From Microvirga sp. (GTDB lineage Bacteria > Pseudomonadota > Alphaproteobacteria > Rhizobiales > Beijerinckiaceae), in the NCBI GenBank assembly GCA_029266525.1, contig JAQSWQ010000062.1, positions 1 to 32,369 of the forward strand: a stretch of DNA of 32,369 nt, in the 5' to 3' direction. Position 1 is the first letter of the stretch. The number at the start of each line of letters is the position of its first letter. This document shows positions 1-8,784 of this stretch, piece by piece. A program made the translations under genes and the position numbers. Under the pieces are notes generated by a model that was given only the letters and a program-made list of their open reading frames with translations, was not told the origin of the DNA and made no database searches.

Positions 1-903
1 GTTGGCGGCAGCGTGATCCCGGGGCTGGGCGGGCCGCTGGGCGGGCCGTTCAACGTCGGCCTCCAGCAGAAGAACTCGATGCCGGACATCGTGGCGAACT
101 TCCGGGTCGATCAGACCTGGGGCTCGTTCCAGCTGTCTGGCGCCGTCCACCAGATCTCGGTTCTCGGCGCAACGATCCCGGCGGGCAACAACTTCGCCGG
201 CGCGACCATGACCGGCTTCCGGCCCGACACCGAGTACGGCTACGCGGTCCAGGCCGGCGCGAAGATCAACCTGCCGTGGATCGCACCGGGCGACCTCCTG
301 TACCTGCAGGCGGCCTATGCCCGCGGCGGTCTCGACTACACCATCTCGGGGAACTGGGTGTTCGGCGGTGCCTCCGGCGCGCAGGGCGGCTTCCCGGGCA
401 CGAACGGCCGGTTCGGCCTCAACACGGGTGACGGGGTCATCAACCCGCTCACCAACAACGTCGAGCTGACCAGAAGCTGGTCTGCGATCGCCGCCTTCCT
501 GCACTACTGGACCCCTCAGCTGCGTTCGGGGTTTGCGGCCGGATACTCGAAGGTCGAATATCCGTCGCTGGGCTCGTTCTTCGTCGGCGGGTTCACCAAC
601 CCGGTGTTCGGACCGACGGGCGCTCTTACGACCACCGGCGTGGTGCGCGACTTCACGCTGGTCAACGTCGCGGCAAACCTGATCTGGTCGCCGGTGCGTG
701 ACCTCGATATCGGTGTTGAGGTGACATACGATCGCATCAAGCTGAGCGGCGCTCCGGTGTCCGACCTCAACAAGTGCGGTGGTCTTGCGGTCATACCGGC
801 GGGTACTATCGCTCCGGTGGCGGCTGGCCCGCAGGCCTGCCCCTTCACCACCAGCAGCGAAGACGAGTGGCGCGGACGCTTCCGCATCCACCGGAACTTC
901 TGA
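1..903 (+). CDS. Outer-membrane porin, Porin_2 family, C-terminal part (5' end cut by window)
   Basis: The frame is open from base 1, so the gene starts upstream of the window; the GTG at 13 is an internal valine, not a start. The visible 300 residues alternate short amphipathic strands with Gly/Asn/Pro-rich loops (for example a Gly/Ala-rich loop near residues 115-145), end in a run rich in aromatic and charged residues, and finish with Phe. A terminal Phe is the usual outer-membrane beta-barrel assembly signal. The pattern and the pair of cysteines in the last loop (in the Asn-Lys-Cys-Gly and Gln-Ala-Cys-Pro segments) match the trimeric general porins of Hyphomicrobiales, which let small hydrophilic solutes cross the outer membrane. 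The stop is followed within 30 bases by an intrinsic terminator. Family call confident; substrate preference cannot be read. Confidence 0.85.
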   Translation, partial: VGGSVIPGLGGPLGGPFNVGLQQKNSMPDIVANFRVDQTWGSFQLSGAVHQISVLGATIPAGNNFAGATMTGFRPDTEYGYAVQAGAKINLPWIAPGDLLYLQAAYARGGLDYTISGNWVFGGASGAQGGFPGTNGRFGLNTGDGVINPLTNNVELTRSWSAIAAFLHYWTPQLRSGFAAGYSKVEYPSLGSFFVGGFTNPVFGPTGALTTTGVVRDFTLVNVAANLIWSPVRDLDIGVEVTYDRIKLSGAPVSDLNKCGGLAVIPAGTIAPVAAGPQACPFTTSSEDEWRGRFRIHRNF

Positions 904-930
904 TCGGGAGAGCCCGAATCGGATGAGGGA

Positions 931-962
931 AGCCCCGGCCTCGCGGCCGGGGCTTTTCTTTT
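931..962 (+). terminator. Rho-independent terminator of the porin gene
   Basis: A perfect 10-bp GC-rich stem (931-940 pairing with 945-954) closes on a four-base TCGC loop and runs straight into TTTCTTTT. It lies 28 bases after the porin stop. There is no matching A-run on the left, so it should act mainly on plus-strand transcripts, although the minus-strand hydrolase gene also ends nearby, at 1015. Confidence 0.92.
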
Positions 963-1014
963 GAAGACCGCCGGATGCGGCAACCCGCTGCTGAGGCGGC
1001 CGGAGCGCATCGGC

Positions 1015-2148
1015 TCACGCAGGTCGGCGAAGCGCGTCGAGCACCTTGGCGATCAGCCCGTCGACGTGGTCGCGCGAAATCCAGCGCGCGACCATCTCGA
1101 GGTCGAGCGCCTCGTCGAGCCAGATCAGGTTCGTGCCCATGCCGAGCGCGAAGATGCTGGTCGGCGGCGCCGACGGGTACATCTGCCGGTCCGTGTTGAG
1201 CCACCACATGAAGCCGTAGATCGGCTTGAGCGGGCAGGGCGTGCGCAGCGCCGCGATCCAGCTTTCCGGGACGAGCTCGCGCCCGGCCCAGCGCCCGCGC
1301 CGGTGCACGAGATGGCCGAAGCGGGCATGATCGCGGGTCGAGATGAAGAGCCCGCCGCCCCAATGGGCGCCTCCCGAGACCGACTCGATCATGCGGCCGT
1401 CGATCTCGAAGCGCGAGTTGCGGTAGCCGCGCCACTGCCACGTCGGGGATGCGCCGATCGGGTCCATGACGGCCTCGCGCAGGACTTCGGGCAGCGGCCG
1501 GCGGAAGACCTGCATCAAGGCAAAGCTCAGGAGGTTCACCCGCACGTCGTTGTATTCCCAGAATGCGCCGGGCGGCTGAAGGTCGCGATGCGTGCCCTTC
1601 TTCCTTGCGGGCGTGCCAGGCCCGACATGGCGGTTGCGATCGGCGAGGTCGGGCTTGTCCCACAAGGTGCCCTCCCACTCGCTGGTCTGGTGGAGGAGGT
1701 GGCGCCAGGTGATCGCGCGGTTCTGCGGCGCCTCGAACGAAACGTCGCGCGCATAGTCGCGCACCGGATCGTCGACCGAGCGGATGAGGCCGCGCGCGAC
1801 CGCGATCCCGGCGAGCACCGCGAGGTAGCTCTTCGCGATGCTGAAGGTCATGTCGGTGCGGGCCGTGTCGCCCCATTCGGCAACGATGCGACCGCCACGC
1901 AGGATGATGCCCGCCGGTCCGCCGCGCGGGCGCACCTCCCCCAGAACCTCGTCGAAAGGGGGCTCCTCCTGCATGTCGGCGGTGCCGATGTAGCGCCCGT
2001 CCTCGAGATACATGCCGCGCGGCCAAGGCGACTCATGCGCTTCGGCGAATGCGACCGCCGCCGCGAGGCGCGCCTCGTCGAATCCGGCATCTTTCGGGGC
2101 GACGCGCTCCCACGCATCCCCGGCCCGCGGATAGTAGGCCGTGTCCAA
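1015..2148 (-). CDS. Serine hydrolase, beta-lactamase/class C fold
   Basis: The 377-residue protein has the layout of the PF00144 family (AmpC-like beta-lactamases, esterases, D-amino peptidases). The nucleophile motif SxxK is Ser103-Ile-Ala-Lys106. The second motif region reads Phe-Trp-Glu-Tyr199-Asn200-Asp201, where Tyr199 is the likely base and the usual YxN asparagine is Asp201. A Gly-Gly-rich segment 'GGAHWGGGLF' about 70 residues later corresponds to the third motif (HxG-like). There is no signal peptide, so a cytoplasmic esterase or amide hydrolase is more likely than a true antibiotic beta-lactamase. The start is a TTG at 2148 with AGGA eight bases upstream; no ATG fits the family N-terminus. 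It is transcribed convergently with the porin gene. The substrate cannot be read. Confidence 0.83.
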   Translation of the reverse strand: MDTAYYPRAGDAWERVAPKDAGFDEARLAAAVAFAEAHESPWPRGMYLEDGRYIGTADMQEEPPFDEVLGEVRPRGGPAGIILRGGRIVAEWGDTARTDMTFSIAKSYLAVLAGIAVARGLIRSVDDPVRDYARDVSFEAPQNRAITWRHLLHQTSEWEGTLWDKPDLADRNRHVGPGTPARKKGTHRDLQPPGAFWEYNDVRVNLLSFALMQVFRRPLPEVLREAVMDPIGASPTWQWRGYRNSRFEIDGRMIESVSGGAHWGGGLFISTRDHARFGHLVHRRGRWAGRELVPESWIAALRTPCPLKPIYGFMWWLNTDRQMYPSAPPTSIFALGMGTNLIWLDEALDLEMVARWISRDHVDGLIAKVLDALRRPA

Positions 2149-2327
2149 CGCTCGGTTCCTTTCCGTCGTGATGCTCGGAACAGCTCGAGGAGCCGTGCAG
2201 CGCCTCGGCCCGCGCGCCCGTCGTCCAACGTAGCGGCGCCCTGATGCCGAGGGAACCTGTCGCGGCTCCCACCACCCACCAGCACCCGCTCAGCGGCGCC
2301 GGTCCGGCGTCGGCCGCGTGACGGGCG

Positions 2328-2624
2328 CTATCCGGCCGCGCCGCCGCCGAGATGGGTCGCGACGACGATGGCGATGAGGACCAGCGTCGCGGCGACCGGC
2401 AGGCCGAGCGCCACGAGCGGCGAGGTCTTACGGTCGTCGTAGCCCTGCCCGTGTGCGACGTTTACGGCCGCCTCGTGCGGGCTCGCCCGCCGGGCGCCGA
2501 TCGGCAGCCCGCGGCGCCGGCGCCAGACATAGGTCTGGTAGCCGCCCCAGGCGAGGAGCAGGCCGAGCAGGATCGGCCCGGCGAGATTCATGAGCAGCCA
2601 CCCCAGGCCATCGTTGTAGTTCAT
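2328..2624 (-). CDS. Small two-helix inner-membrane protein, unknown function
   Basis: A 98-residue protein starting Met-Asn-Tyr-Asn at 2624, with GAGG about seven bases upstream. An upstream in-frame start at 2654 would add ten residues but has no better ribosome site. It has a hydrophobic helix at roughly residues 9-27, a basic loop (Arg-Arg-Arg-Arg near residues 35-38) that should sit in the cytoplasm, a polar middle, and a second helix near the C-terminus ending in a glycine-rich tail. I recognise no family. It lies between the serine hydrolase and the opgG-like gene on the same strand, about 100 bases after the latter, so it may be read from the same transcript. Confidence 0.6.
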   Translation of the reverse strand: MNYNDGLGWLLMNLAGPILLGLLLAWGGYQTYVWRRRRGLPIGARRASPHEAAVNVAHGQGYDDRKTSPLVALGLPVAATLVLIAIVVATHLGGGAAG

Positions 2625-2721
2625 GGCTCGCCTCACAAGCGGTGGGGAGGGCAAGAGCCCTCGTCCTGCGAGGTCAACCGCGCGGTTTCGGCGAGGTTCC
2701 TCTGCTGCGGGCTAGGTCGGC

Positions 2722-4290
2722 TCAGACGGCGGGGTGGTGCTGATACAGCCAAGTCTCGCTCAGGATCTCGCCGTCGCTCTTGAGGTAGCAGCGAAGCTCG
2801 ACCGGCTCGGTGCCTGCCACAGCAAGATCGAACTCGGCCCGCCAATGGCCGGGCACGTCGTTCGGAACGGCTTCGGCGCGGACGTTCGAGAAGATGCCGC
2901 GGGAGGCCCACAGCACCGGCTCGGGCAGCACGCCCGCCGGCAGCCGCGCCAGAGGGCCGCCCTTGAACTCGACGATGAACTTGCGCACGCCCTTCGGCCG
3001 CGCCGTGCCGGCCTGGCCGCCATTGCCGAGCCGGGTTGCGACGCATTGGGCGAGAGCCGGCGGATAGGGCTCGTCGGCGACCCAGTGCAGGCGGTAGCGG
3101 AATTCGTAAGAGCCGCCGGCGCGGGCGGGCTCGGCCGGAACCCAGAGCGCGACGATGTTGTCGTGGATCTCGTCGTCGGTCGGGATCTCGATGAGCTGGA
3201 CCGAGCCGGCCCCCCAGTCGCTCAGGGGCTCGACCCAGAGCGAGGGCCGGCGGTCATAATAGACCCCATCGAGGTAGTGATCGAATAGCCGGTCGCGCTG
3301 CATCAGCCCGAACCCGCGCGGGTGCGCGTCGGCGAAGGCCGAGGCGGTGGTGCGCGGCGGGTTGTTGAGCGGGCGCCAGATGCGCTCGCCGGCCCCGGTC
3401 CAGAGCGAGAGCCCGTCGGAATCGTGGATCTCGGGCCGCCAGTCGATCGCTGTCGGCTTCGCCGTCTCCGAGTACCAGTACATCGAGGTCAGCGGGGCGA
3501 TGCCGAGCCGTGCGACGTCGCGGCGCAGATACAGCGCCTTCTCGATGTCCATGACCACGGCCTTGCCGCGTCGCATGACGAAACGGAAGGCGCCGGCGAC
3601 GCTCGGGCCGTCGAGGAGCGCGAGCACCTCGACGGCGTCCGTACCTGCCTGCGGCGTCTCGAAATACACGTGCGTGAAGCTCGGGAAGTCCTCGGTTACG
3701 CCGAACACCGCCGTGTCGATCGCGACGCCGCGGGCCGAGAGCCCGTATTGGAGGAGCTCCCCGATCGCCCGGAAGTAGGAGGCGCCGAGGAACGCGACCC
3801 AGTCGTTCTTGCGCCAATCGAGCGGCCCGTCGCGCGCCTCCTGGAAACGGAAGCCGGCGAAACCGGAGTTGGCCGGAAGCCGGTGCGCCGGCGAATCGGC
3901 CGGCATGTCGAAATAGCCGCTGTCATAGACGATCTCGCGCGCCGTCCCGCCGTCGACGACGTGCATCCGGACCGGCGATTGGAAGTAGCGGCCCATATGG
4001 AAGAAGGTGACCGGGAAGCGGCTCGGCCCGTCGGCCCAGAGCGCGAGATCGGTCTTGAACCGGATCCGGCCATGGGCGTCATAGTCGATCTCGTGCAGCA
4101 CCTCGGGCGAGGGACGCGGCGCCGCTTGGTATGGCTCCCGCGCCATGGCTTTGGCGCGCTCCTTCAGCGCTTCGAAGGACACCGGCGCGGGCGGGCCGAA
4201 GCGCAGGCGTTCGAGTGCGCATGCCGGGAGCGGCGCGCCTGAGGCGGCGAACGTCCCCAAGGCGCCGGCGAGGAACGAGCGACGGTCCAT
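2722..4290 (-). CDS. Periplasmic glucan biosynthesis protein, OpgG/OpgD (MdoG) family
   Basis: The 522-residue protein starts Met-Asp-Arg-Arg-Ser-Phe-Leu, a twin-arginine (Tat) signal followed by a hydrophobic stretch and an Ala-Cys-Ala cleavage region, so it should be exported folded. The mature part has the MdoG layout: 'PVSFEALKERAKAMA' near the start, a long beta-sandwich with 'RFPVTFFHMGRYF' and 'GFAGFRF', the 'DWVAFLGASYFRA' block, and the C-terminal Ig-like domain ('FKGGPLARLP', 'GHWRAEFDL'). Family members shape or branch periplasmic beta-glucans; the Tat signal is typical of OpgD rather than Sec-exported OpgG. A longer start at 4347 would place 19 charged residues before the Tat motif and is rejected. 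The stop of the upstream dehydrogenase gene lies 57 bases ahead. No glucosyltransferase gene (opgH) is present in the window. Confidence 0.87.
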   Translation of the reverse strand: MDRRSFLAGALGTFAASGAPLPACALERLRFGPPAPVSFEALKERAKAMAREPYQAAPRPSPEVLHEIDYDAHGRIRFKTDLALWADGPSRFPVTFFHMGRYFQSPVRMHVVDGGTAREIVYDSGYFDMPADSPAHRLPANSGFAGFRFQEARDGPLDWRKNDWVAFLGASYFRAIGELLQYGLSARGVAIDTAVFGVTEDFPSFTHVYFETPQAGTDAVEVLALLDGPSVAGAFRFVMRRGKAVVMDIEKALYLRRDVARLGIAPLTSMYWYSETAKPTAIDWRPEIHDSDGLSLWTGAGERIWRPLNNPPRTTASAFADAHPRGFGLMQRDRLFDHYLDGVYYDRRPSLWVEPLSDWGAGSVQLIEIPTDDEIHDNIVALWVPAEPARAGGSYEFRYRLHWVADEPYPPALAQCVATRLGNGGQAGTARPKGVRKFIVEFKGGPLARLPAGVLPEPVLWASRGIFSNVRAEAVPNDVPGHWRAEFDLAVAGTEPVELRCYLKSDGEILSETWLYQHHPAV

Positions 4291-4347
4291 CTTGTCCGTG
4301 AGCGGCTGCGAGCGCTTGGAGGTAGGCGCGCTCCGCCGGGGCGTCAA

Positions 4348-5433
4348 TCAGCCCTGCAGGACCGGATAGCGCTCCGGATCAACCCCGACCTCGCGCGCGG
4401 TGGCGCAGATCGAGCGCCAAGCATCGTCCGGAAGCGGCACGCCGTTCTTCAGCCGCTCCGCCTTGGTGCGCCGCTCGGGCTCGCCGGGGATCAGCACCTC
4501 GCCGCCGGGCTCCGCCGCGCGCGAGCTCTTGAAGAACTCAATGTAGCGCCGCGCCTCGGCCGCATAGGCTTCCTCCGGCCCGAAGAAGGATGGCACCATG
4601 TAGAAGGACAGCATGCCGTTCGCAAAGCGCGGCTGGCCGGGGCCCGCGCAGCCCGAGCCCGTTAATGCGCCGCCGAGGAGCTCGCACATGAAGGCGAGCC
4701 CCGATCCCTTGTGCTCGCCGAAGGCGCGGATCGCGCCCTTGCCGTTGCGGGCGTCGGGGGCGCGGTCGTCGTCGTAGTCGCCGTAGAGCGTGTGCGGATC
4801 GGCGGTCAGGCGCCCGTCGGGCTCGATGAGGGCGCCCTCGGGCAGCTTCTTGCCGCCGCGCGCCGCGACCAGAACCTTGCCTTCGGCGACCGCCGAGGTT
4901 GCGAAATCGAGGATCGCCGGATCGGACCCGCGCATCGGGAAGCCGATCGAGAAGGGCGCGGTCGAGAGCCGCCGGTCGACCCCGCCGAAGGGCGCGACGA
5001 GCTGGCTGCCGGCGACGTTCACGAAGTGCACCGAGACGAGCCCGGCCTCGGCCGCCATCTCGGCCCATTCGCCGATGCGTCCGAGATGGCCGGCCGAGCG
5101 CAGCGCCACGACGCAGGCGCCGGATTTCGCCGCCTTCTTCATCCCGATCTGCACGGCCTCGGGACCGACCGACTGCCCGAAGCCGAAGCGCCCGTCGACC
5201 ACCGCGAGGCTGTCGTTCTCGGTCACGATCTCGGCGGTCTGGTTCTTCACGAACTCGCCCGAGCGCTCCCAGGCGACGTAGCGCGGCACCCGGATCACGC
5301 CGTGGCTGTCGTGGCCGGCGAGGTTCGCGCGCACGAGATAGAGCGCGATGCGCCCGCTCTCCGCATCCGAGCAGCCTTCCGCGCGGAAGACGTCGCGCAC
5401 GAGCGCCTGGAGGTCGTCGGCCTTGATCAGCAT
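4348..5433 (-). CDS. Ldh_2-family NAD(P)-dependent malate/lactate/ureidoglycolate-type dehydrogenase
   Basis: This 361-residue protein matches PF02615, a dehydrogenase fold unrelated to Rossmann lactate dehydrogenases that oxidises 2-hydroxy acids (malate, L-lactate, ureidoglycolate, sulfolactate). Signs are the N-terminal 'RANLAGHDSHGVIRVPRYV' block (Asp-Ser-His-Gly at residues 42-45), 'VVDGRFGFGQSVG', 'GRIGEWAEMAAEAG', the Gly-Ser-Gln-Leu-Val-Ala-Pro-Phe-Gly region, and 'EHKGSGLAFMCELLGGALTG', which corresponds to the conserved HKGxGL motif. It should be cytoplasmic and dimeric. GGGAAG precedes the ATG. The gene is divergent from the TRAP transporter, suggesting that the dehydrogenase may act on what the transporter brings in. 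The exact substrate is not readable. Confidence 0.88.
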   Translation of the reverse strand: MLIKADDLQALVRDVFRAEGCSDAESGRIALYLVRANLAGHDSHGVIRVPRYVAWERSGEFVKNQTAEIVTENDSLAVVDGRFGFGQSVGPEAVQIGMKKAAKSGACVVALRSAGHLGRIGEWAEMAAEAGLVSVHFVNVAGSQLVAPFGGVDRRLSTAPFSIGFPMRGSDPAILDFATSAVAEGKVLVAARGGKKLPEGALIEPDGRLTADPHTLYGDYDDDRAPDARNGKGAIRAFGEHKGSGLAFMCELLGGALTGSGCAGPGQPRFANGMLSFYMVPSFFGPEEAYAAEARRYIEFFKSSRAAEPGGEVLIPGEPERRTKAERLKNGVPLPDDAWRSICATAREVGVDPERYPVLQG

Positions 5434-5607
5434 GCGGGCTTCCCGGGGAGAGTTCGGCGGCCGGTCAATGTCACAGAAAACCGGGGCCTGGCCAGTCCTT
5501 TCGCGGAGCTGGCGTTGCAGCTTTCAGGCGCCGTGCTAGCGTCCGGCCTGGCCGCGAGCGTCGCGAAGACGACAGCCGGAGGCCGGGAACGCCGGACGGG
5601 AACTGCC

Positions 5608-7749
5608 ATGGACGAGAGCAAGCGGCAGGCCGCGGGCGCGGCCGAGGATGCTTCGGGACCCGACACCAAGGGCCTCCCGCTCGCGGCGGTGGTCCCGCCG
5701 GACGAGGTCTCGACCGAGGCGCTGCGCAAGGCCGAATCCTACATCGAGGCCGAGGAAGGGGCGACGAACCGGCTCGCCGGCACGGCCGGGCTCATCGTCA
5801 CCGGCATCGCCGTCGTGATGAGCCTGTTCCATCTCTACTCGGCCTACGCCATCGTGCCGACCCAGGAGCTGCGCTACACCCATGTCGGCTTCGTCCTGCT
5901 CCTGAGCTTCCTGCTCTTCCCGGTCGCGGCGCGCTTCCGCAACCGCATCCGCTGGTGGGACGTGCTCGCCGGGCTCGCCGCCTGCGGCATCCTCGCCTAC
6001 GCGCTCGCCGGCGGCGAGGACTTCACCGACCGCGCCACCGTGCCCGACCGCCTCGACGTCGTGCTTGGGGTGATCTTCATCGTCCTGCTGCTCGAGGCGA
6101 CGCGGCGCACCACTGGGCTGATCATGCCGGTGGTGGCGGTGCTCTTCATCATCTACGCGCTCGCAGGTCCCTACCTGCCGCCGCCCTGGACCCATCGCGG
6201 CTACGACTTCGCGCGGCTCGTCGGCCACCTCTTCATCACGCTCGAAGGCATCTTCGGGGTCGCGGTCGACGTCTCCTCGACGCTGATCATCCTGTTCACG
6301 ATCTACGGCGCCTTCCTCGCGCAATCCGGCGCGGGCAAGTTCTTCATCGACTTCTCGCTCGCCATGATGGGCGGCAAGCCGAACGCCGCCGGACGCACCG
6401 TGGTGCTGTCGTCCTTCCTCCTCGGAGGGCCGTCGGGCTCGGGCGTCGCGACGACCGTCATGATCGGCACCGTCGCCTACCCGATGATGGCGAAGGCCGG
6501 CTTCAAGAAGGAGGCGGCCGGCGGGCTTCTCGCGGCCGGCGGGCTCGGCGCGATCCTGTCGCCACCGGTGCTCGGGGCGGCCGCCTTCCTCATCGCCGAG
6601 TTCCTCAAGATCAGCTACCTCGAAGTGATCTGGATGGCGCTGATCCCGACCTGCCTCTACTACATGTCGCTCCTGGTCATGGTCGAGCTCGACGCCCGCC
6701 GCTTCGGCACCCATGACGTCGCCTTTCACCAGGAGATGACGCTCGGGCAGATGACCCGGCGCTACGGCTTCCACTTCATCTCGCTCGTCGCCGTCGTCTT
6801 CTTCATGGTGATCGGCTACTCGCCGATGCTGTCGGTGTTCTACGCCACCGCGGTCACCTTCCTACTCAGTTTCCTGCGACCGGAGACCGCGCTCGTCACC
6901 TTCGGGCGGAATGCATCGACCGAAGGACCGACTGTTTGGCAACGGCTCGGCTTCAACGCCTCGCGGCTCGTGCGTGCCCTCGCCGACGGCTCGATCGGGG
7001 CGCTCAACGCGGGCGCCACCTGCGCCTCGGCCGGCATCATCGTGGGCATCGTGACGCTGACCGGGCTCGGCCTGAAGTTTTCCTCGATCGTGATCGCCTA
7101 TGCGGGGGGCAGCCTGCTGCTCACCGCGATCTACACGGCGCTGATCGTCTGGATCATCGGCCTCGCCGTCCCGGTCACCGCCTCCTACATCATCTGCGCC
7201 GTGATCGCGGCGCCGGCCCTGACCAAGCTCGGGGTGCCGGACTATGCCGCGCACATGTTCATCTTCTACTACGCGGTCTTGTCCGAGGTCTCGCCGCCGA
7301 CCGCGCTCTCGCCCTTCGCGGCGGCCGCGATCACCGGCGGCGACCCCTACATGACGACGCTGCAGTCGTGGAAATACACGCTGCCGGCCTTCCTCGTGCC
7401 TTTAGTCTTCGTGCTCGACCCGCAGGGCGTCGGGCTCCTCCTCAACATCCCCAAGGGCGGCTCCTGGGTCGACATCATCCAGATCACGGCGAAGACGGCG
7501 CTCGGCCTCGTCGCCCTCGGTGCGGCGGCGCAGAACTGGGGCCTCCGCCGCAACACCGGCCTCGAGCGCGTGCTCTACCTCGTGGCCGGCCTGCTCCTCG
7601 TCTTCCCGAGCCTGATGGAGGCGCTCGTCGAAGCGGTGATCGGGCGCGACATCTCCTACACGGCGACGCTCGGCCTAGTGATCGGCGCCGCCGTCGTGCT
7701 ATGGCAGGCGCTGAAGCCGGGCGCTCGAAGCCCGGCCGCAACAACCTGA
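5608..7749 (+). CDS. TRAP transporter fused permease (4TM + 12TM), TAXI type
   Basis: The open frame runs far upstream, but the protein begins at the ATG at 5608: the next residues form a charged cytoplasmic tail of about 55 residues that leads into the first membrane helix ('GLIVTGIAVVMSLFHLYSAY'). The 713-residue protein has around 16-18 hydrophobic helices. Diagnostic DctM-like blocks include 'LAQSGAGKFFIDFSLAMMGG', 'GGPSGSGVATTVMIGTVAYP', 'LAAGGLGAILSPPVLGAAAF' and 'LSEVSPPTALSPFAAAAITG'. Such permeases carry out sodium-coupled uptake of organic acids delivered by a periplasmic TAXI receptor, which is the next gene, 17 bases downstream. The substrate is unknown for most TAXI systems. It is read divergently from the Ldh_2 dehydrogenase, with 174 bases between the starts. 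Confidence 0.94.
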   Translation: MDESKRQAAGAAEDASGPDTKGLPLAAVVPPDEVSTEALRKAESYIEAEEGATNRLAGTAGLIVTGIAVVMSLFHLYSAYAIVPTQELRYTHVGFVLLLSFLLFPVAARFRNRIRWWDVLAGLAACGILAYALAGGEDFTDRATVPDRLDVVLGVIFIVLLLEATRRTTGLIMPVVAVLFIIYALAGPYLPPPWTHRGYDFARLVGHLFITLEGIFGVAVDVSSTLIILFTIYGAFLAQSGAGKFFIDFSLAMMGGKPNAAGRTVVLSSFLLGGPSGSGVATTVMIGTVAYPMMAKAGFKKEAAGGLLAAGGLGAILSPPVLGAAAFLIAEFLKISYLEVIWMALIPTCLYYMSLLVMVELDARRFGTHDVAFHQEMTLGQMTRRYGFHFISLVAVVFFMVIGYSPMLSVFYATAVTFLLSFLRPETALVTFGRNASTEGPTVWQRLGFNASRLVRALADGSIGALNAGATCASAGIIVGIVTLTGLGLKFSSIVIAYAGGSLLLTAIYTALIVWIIGLAVPVTASYIICAVIAAPALTKLGVPDYAAHMFIFYYAVLSEVSPPTALSPFAAAAITGGDPYMTTLQSWKYTLPAFLVPLVFVLDPQGVGLLLNIPKGGSWVDIIQITAKTALGLVALGAAAQNWGLRRNTGLERVLYLVAGLLLVFPSLMEALVEAVIGRDISYTATLGLVIGAAVVLWQALKPGARSPAATT

Positions 7750-7766
7750 ATCGGGAGCGAAACCAC

Positions 7767-8732
7767 ATGCGTAAAGGCATCCTGCAAACCGTCGCCGTGC
7801 TCGGCTTCGCCGGCCTGGCGGCCGGCGCCGCGTGGGCGCAGCAAAAGACCATCGCCATCGGCACCGGCGGCACCGGCGGCGTCTACTACCCGCTCGGCGG
7901 CGCCGTCGCGAACGTCCTCTCGAAGAACCTGCCGGGCGTCCAGGCGACCGCCGAGGTGACCGGCGGCTCGGTCGACAACCTCAAGCTCATCGGCTCGGGC
8001 CAGAGCGAGATCGGCTTCACCATGGCCGACGCCGCGCTCGATGCGCTGCAGGGCCAGGACAAGTTCAAGAGCGGCAAGGTTCCGCTGAAGACCCTGATGG
8101 TGCTCTATCCGAACCGCATGCACGTGGTGACCATCGAGGGCACCGGCATCGAGAAGATGGCGGATCTCAAGGGCAAGCGCGTCTCGACCGGCTCGCCCGG
8201 CGGCGCGACCGAGGTCATGGCCTTCCGGGTCATCGAGGCCGCCGGCCTCGACAAGGACAAGGACATGAAGCGCGAGCGCCTCGGCGTCGCCGAATCGGTC
8301 AACGCCATCAAGGACCGCAAGATCGACGCCTTTTTCTGGGTCGGCGGCATCCCGACCGCGGCGGTGACCGATCTCGCGGCGACCCCCGGCGTGAAGATCA
8401 AGATGGTCGACCACGGCGATCTCGCCGAGAAGATGAACGCCAAATACGGCAAGCTCTACAGCGCCGGCACGCTCAAGGCGGGCTCCTATCCGAACCAGGA
8501 CAAGGACAACCAGCTCGTCGACGTCTGGAACATCCTGGTCACCGGCGATCGCATGACGGACGACGACGCCTACAAGATCGTGAAGACGCTGGTCGAGAAG
8601 AAGGCCGACCTCGTCGCGGTCCACAAGGAGGCCGCGAGCTTCTCGCTCGAGAACCAGGTCCAGGAGCGCTCGCCGATCCCGTTCCACCCGGGCGCCATGA
8701 GGTTCTTCAAGGAGCAGGGCGTGAAGGGCTGA
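7767..8732 (+). CDS. TRAP transporter solute receptor, TAXI family
   Basis: A 321-residue periplasmic binding protein. It starts at an ATG with GGGAGCG about eight bases upstream and carries a Sec signal peptide (Lys/Arg then a hydrophobic core) with likely cleavage after Ala24. The mature N-terminus 'TIAIGTGGTGGVYYPLGGAV' is the hallmark of the TAXI (TRAP-associated extracytoplasmic immunogenic) family, followed by 'VTGGSVDNLKLIGSGQSEIG' and 'KRVSTGSPGGATEVMAFRV'. It should capture the solute and hand it to the fused permease encoded immediately upstream; the two genes form an operon. A terminator follows 23 bases after the stop. Ligands of this family include glutamate and other small carboxylates, but the ligand here cannot be read. 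Confidence 0.95.
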   Translation: MRKGILQTVAVLGFAGLAAGAAWAQQKTIAIGTGGTGGVYYPLGGAVANVLSKNLPGVQATAEVTGGSVDNLKLIGSGQSEIGFTMADAALDALQGQDKFKSGKVPLKTLMVLYPNRMHVVTIEGTGIEKMADLKGKRVSTGSPGGATEVMAFRVIEAAGLDKDKDMKRERLGVAESVNAIKDRKIDAFFWVGGIPTAAVTDLAATPGVKIKMVDHGDLAEKMNAKYGKLYSAGTLKAGSYPNQDKDNQLVDVWNILVTGDRMTDDDAYKIVKTLVEKKADLVAVHKEAASFSLENQVQERSPIPFHPGAMRFFKEQGVKG

Positions 8733-8755
8733 TCGCGCCCTTACGCAAGCCTCGC

Positions 8756-8782
8756 ACGGCCGGCGCTCGCGCCGGCCGTTTT
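8756..8782 (+). terminator. Rho-independent terminator of the TRAP operon
   Basis: A perfect 10-bp stem (8756-8765 with 8770-8779), a CTCG loop and TTTT at 8779-8782. It closes the TRAP operon just before the convergent small membrane-protein gene ends at 8785. Confidence 0.9.
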
Positions 8783-8784
8783 CG

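Noticed and set aside
5515-5542. TTGCAG followed by CTAGCG as a TRAP operon promoter
   Set aside because: Spacing is 15-16 bases and the -10 match is poor; too weak to list.
4711-5607. A 300-residue N-terminal extension of the TRAP permease
   Set aside because: It lies antisense to the Ldh_2 dehydrogenase gene and has no membrane or family features; the permease starts at 5608.
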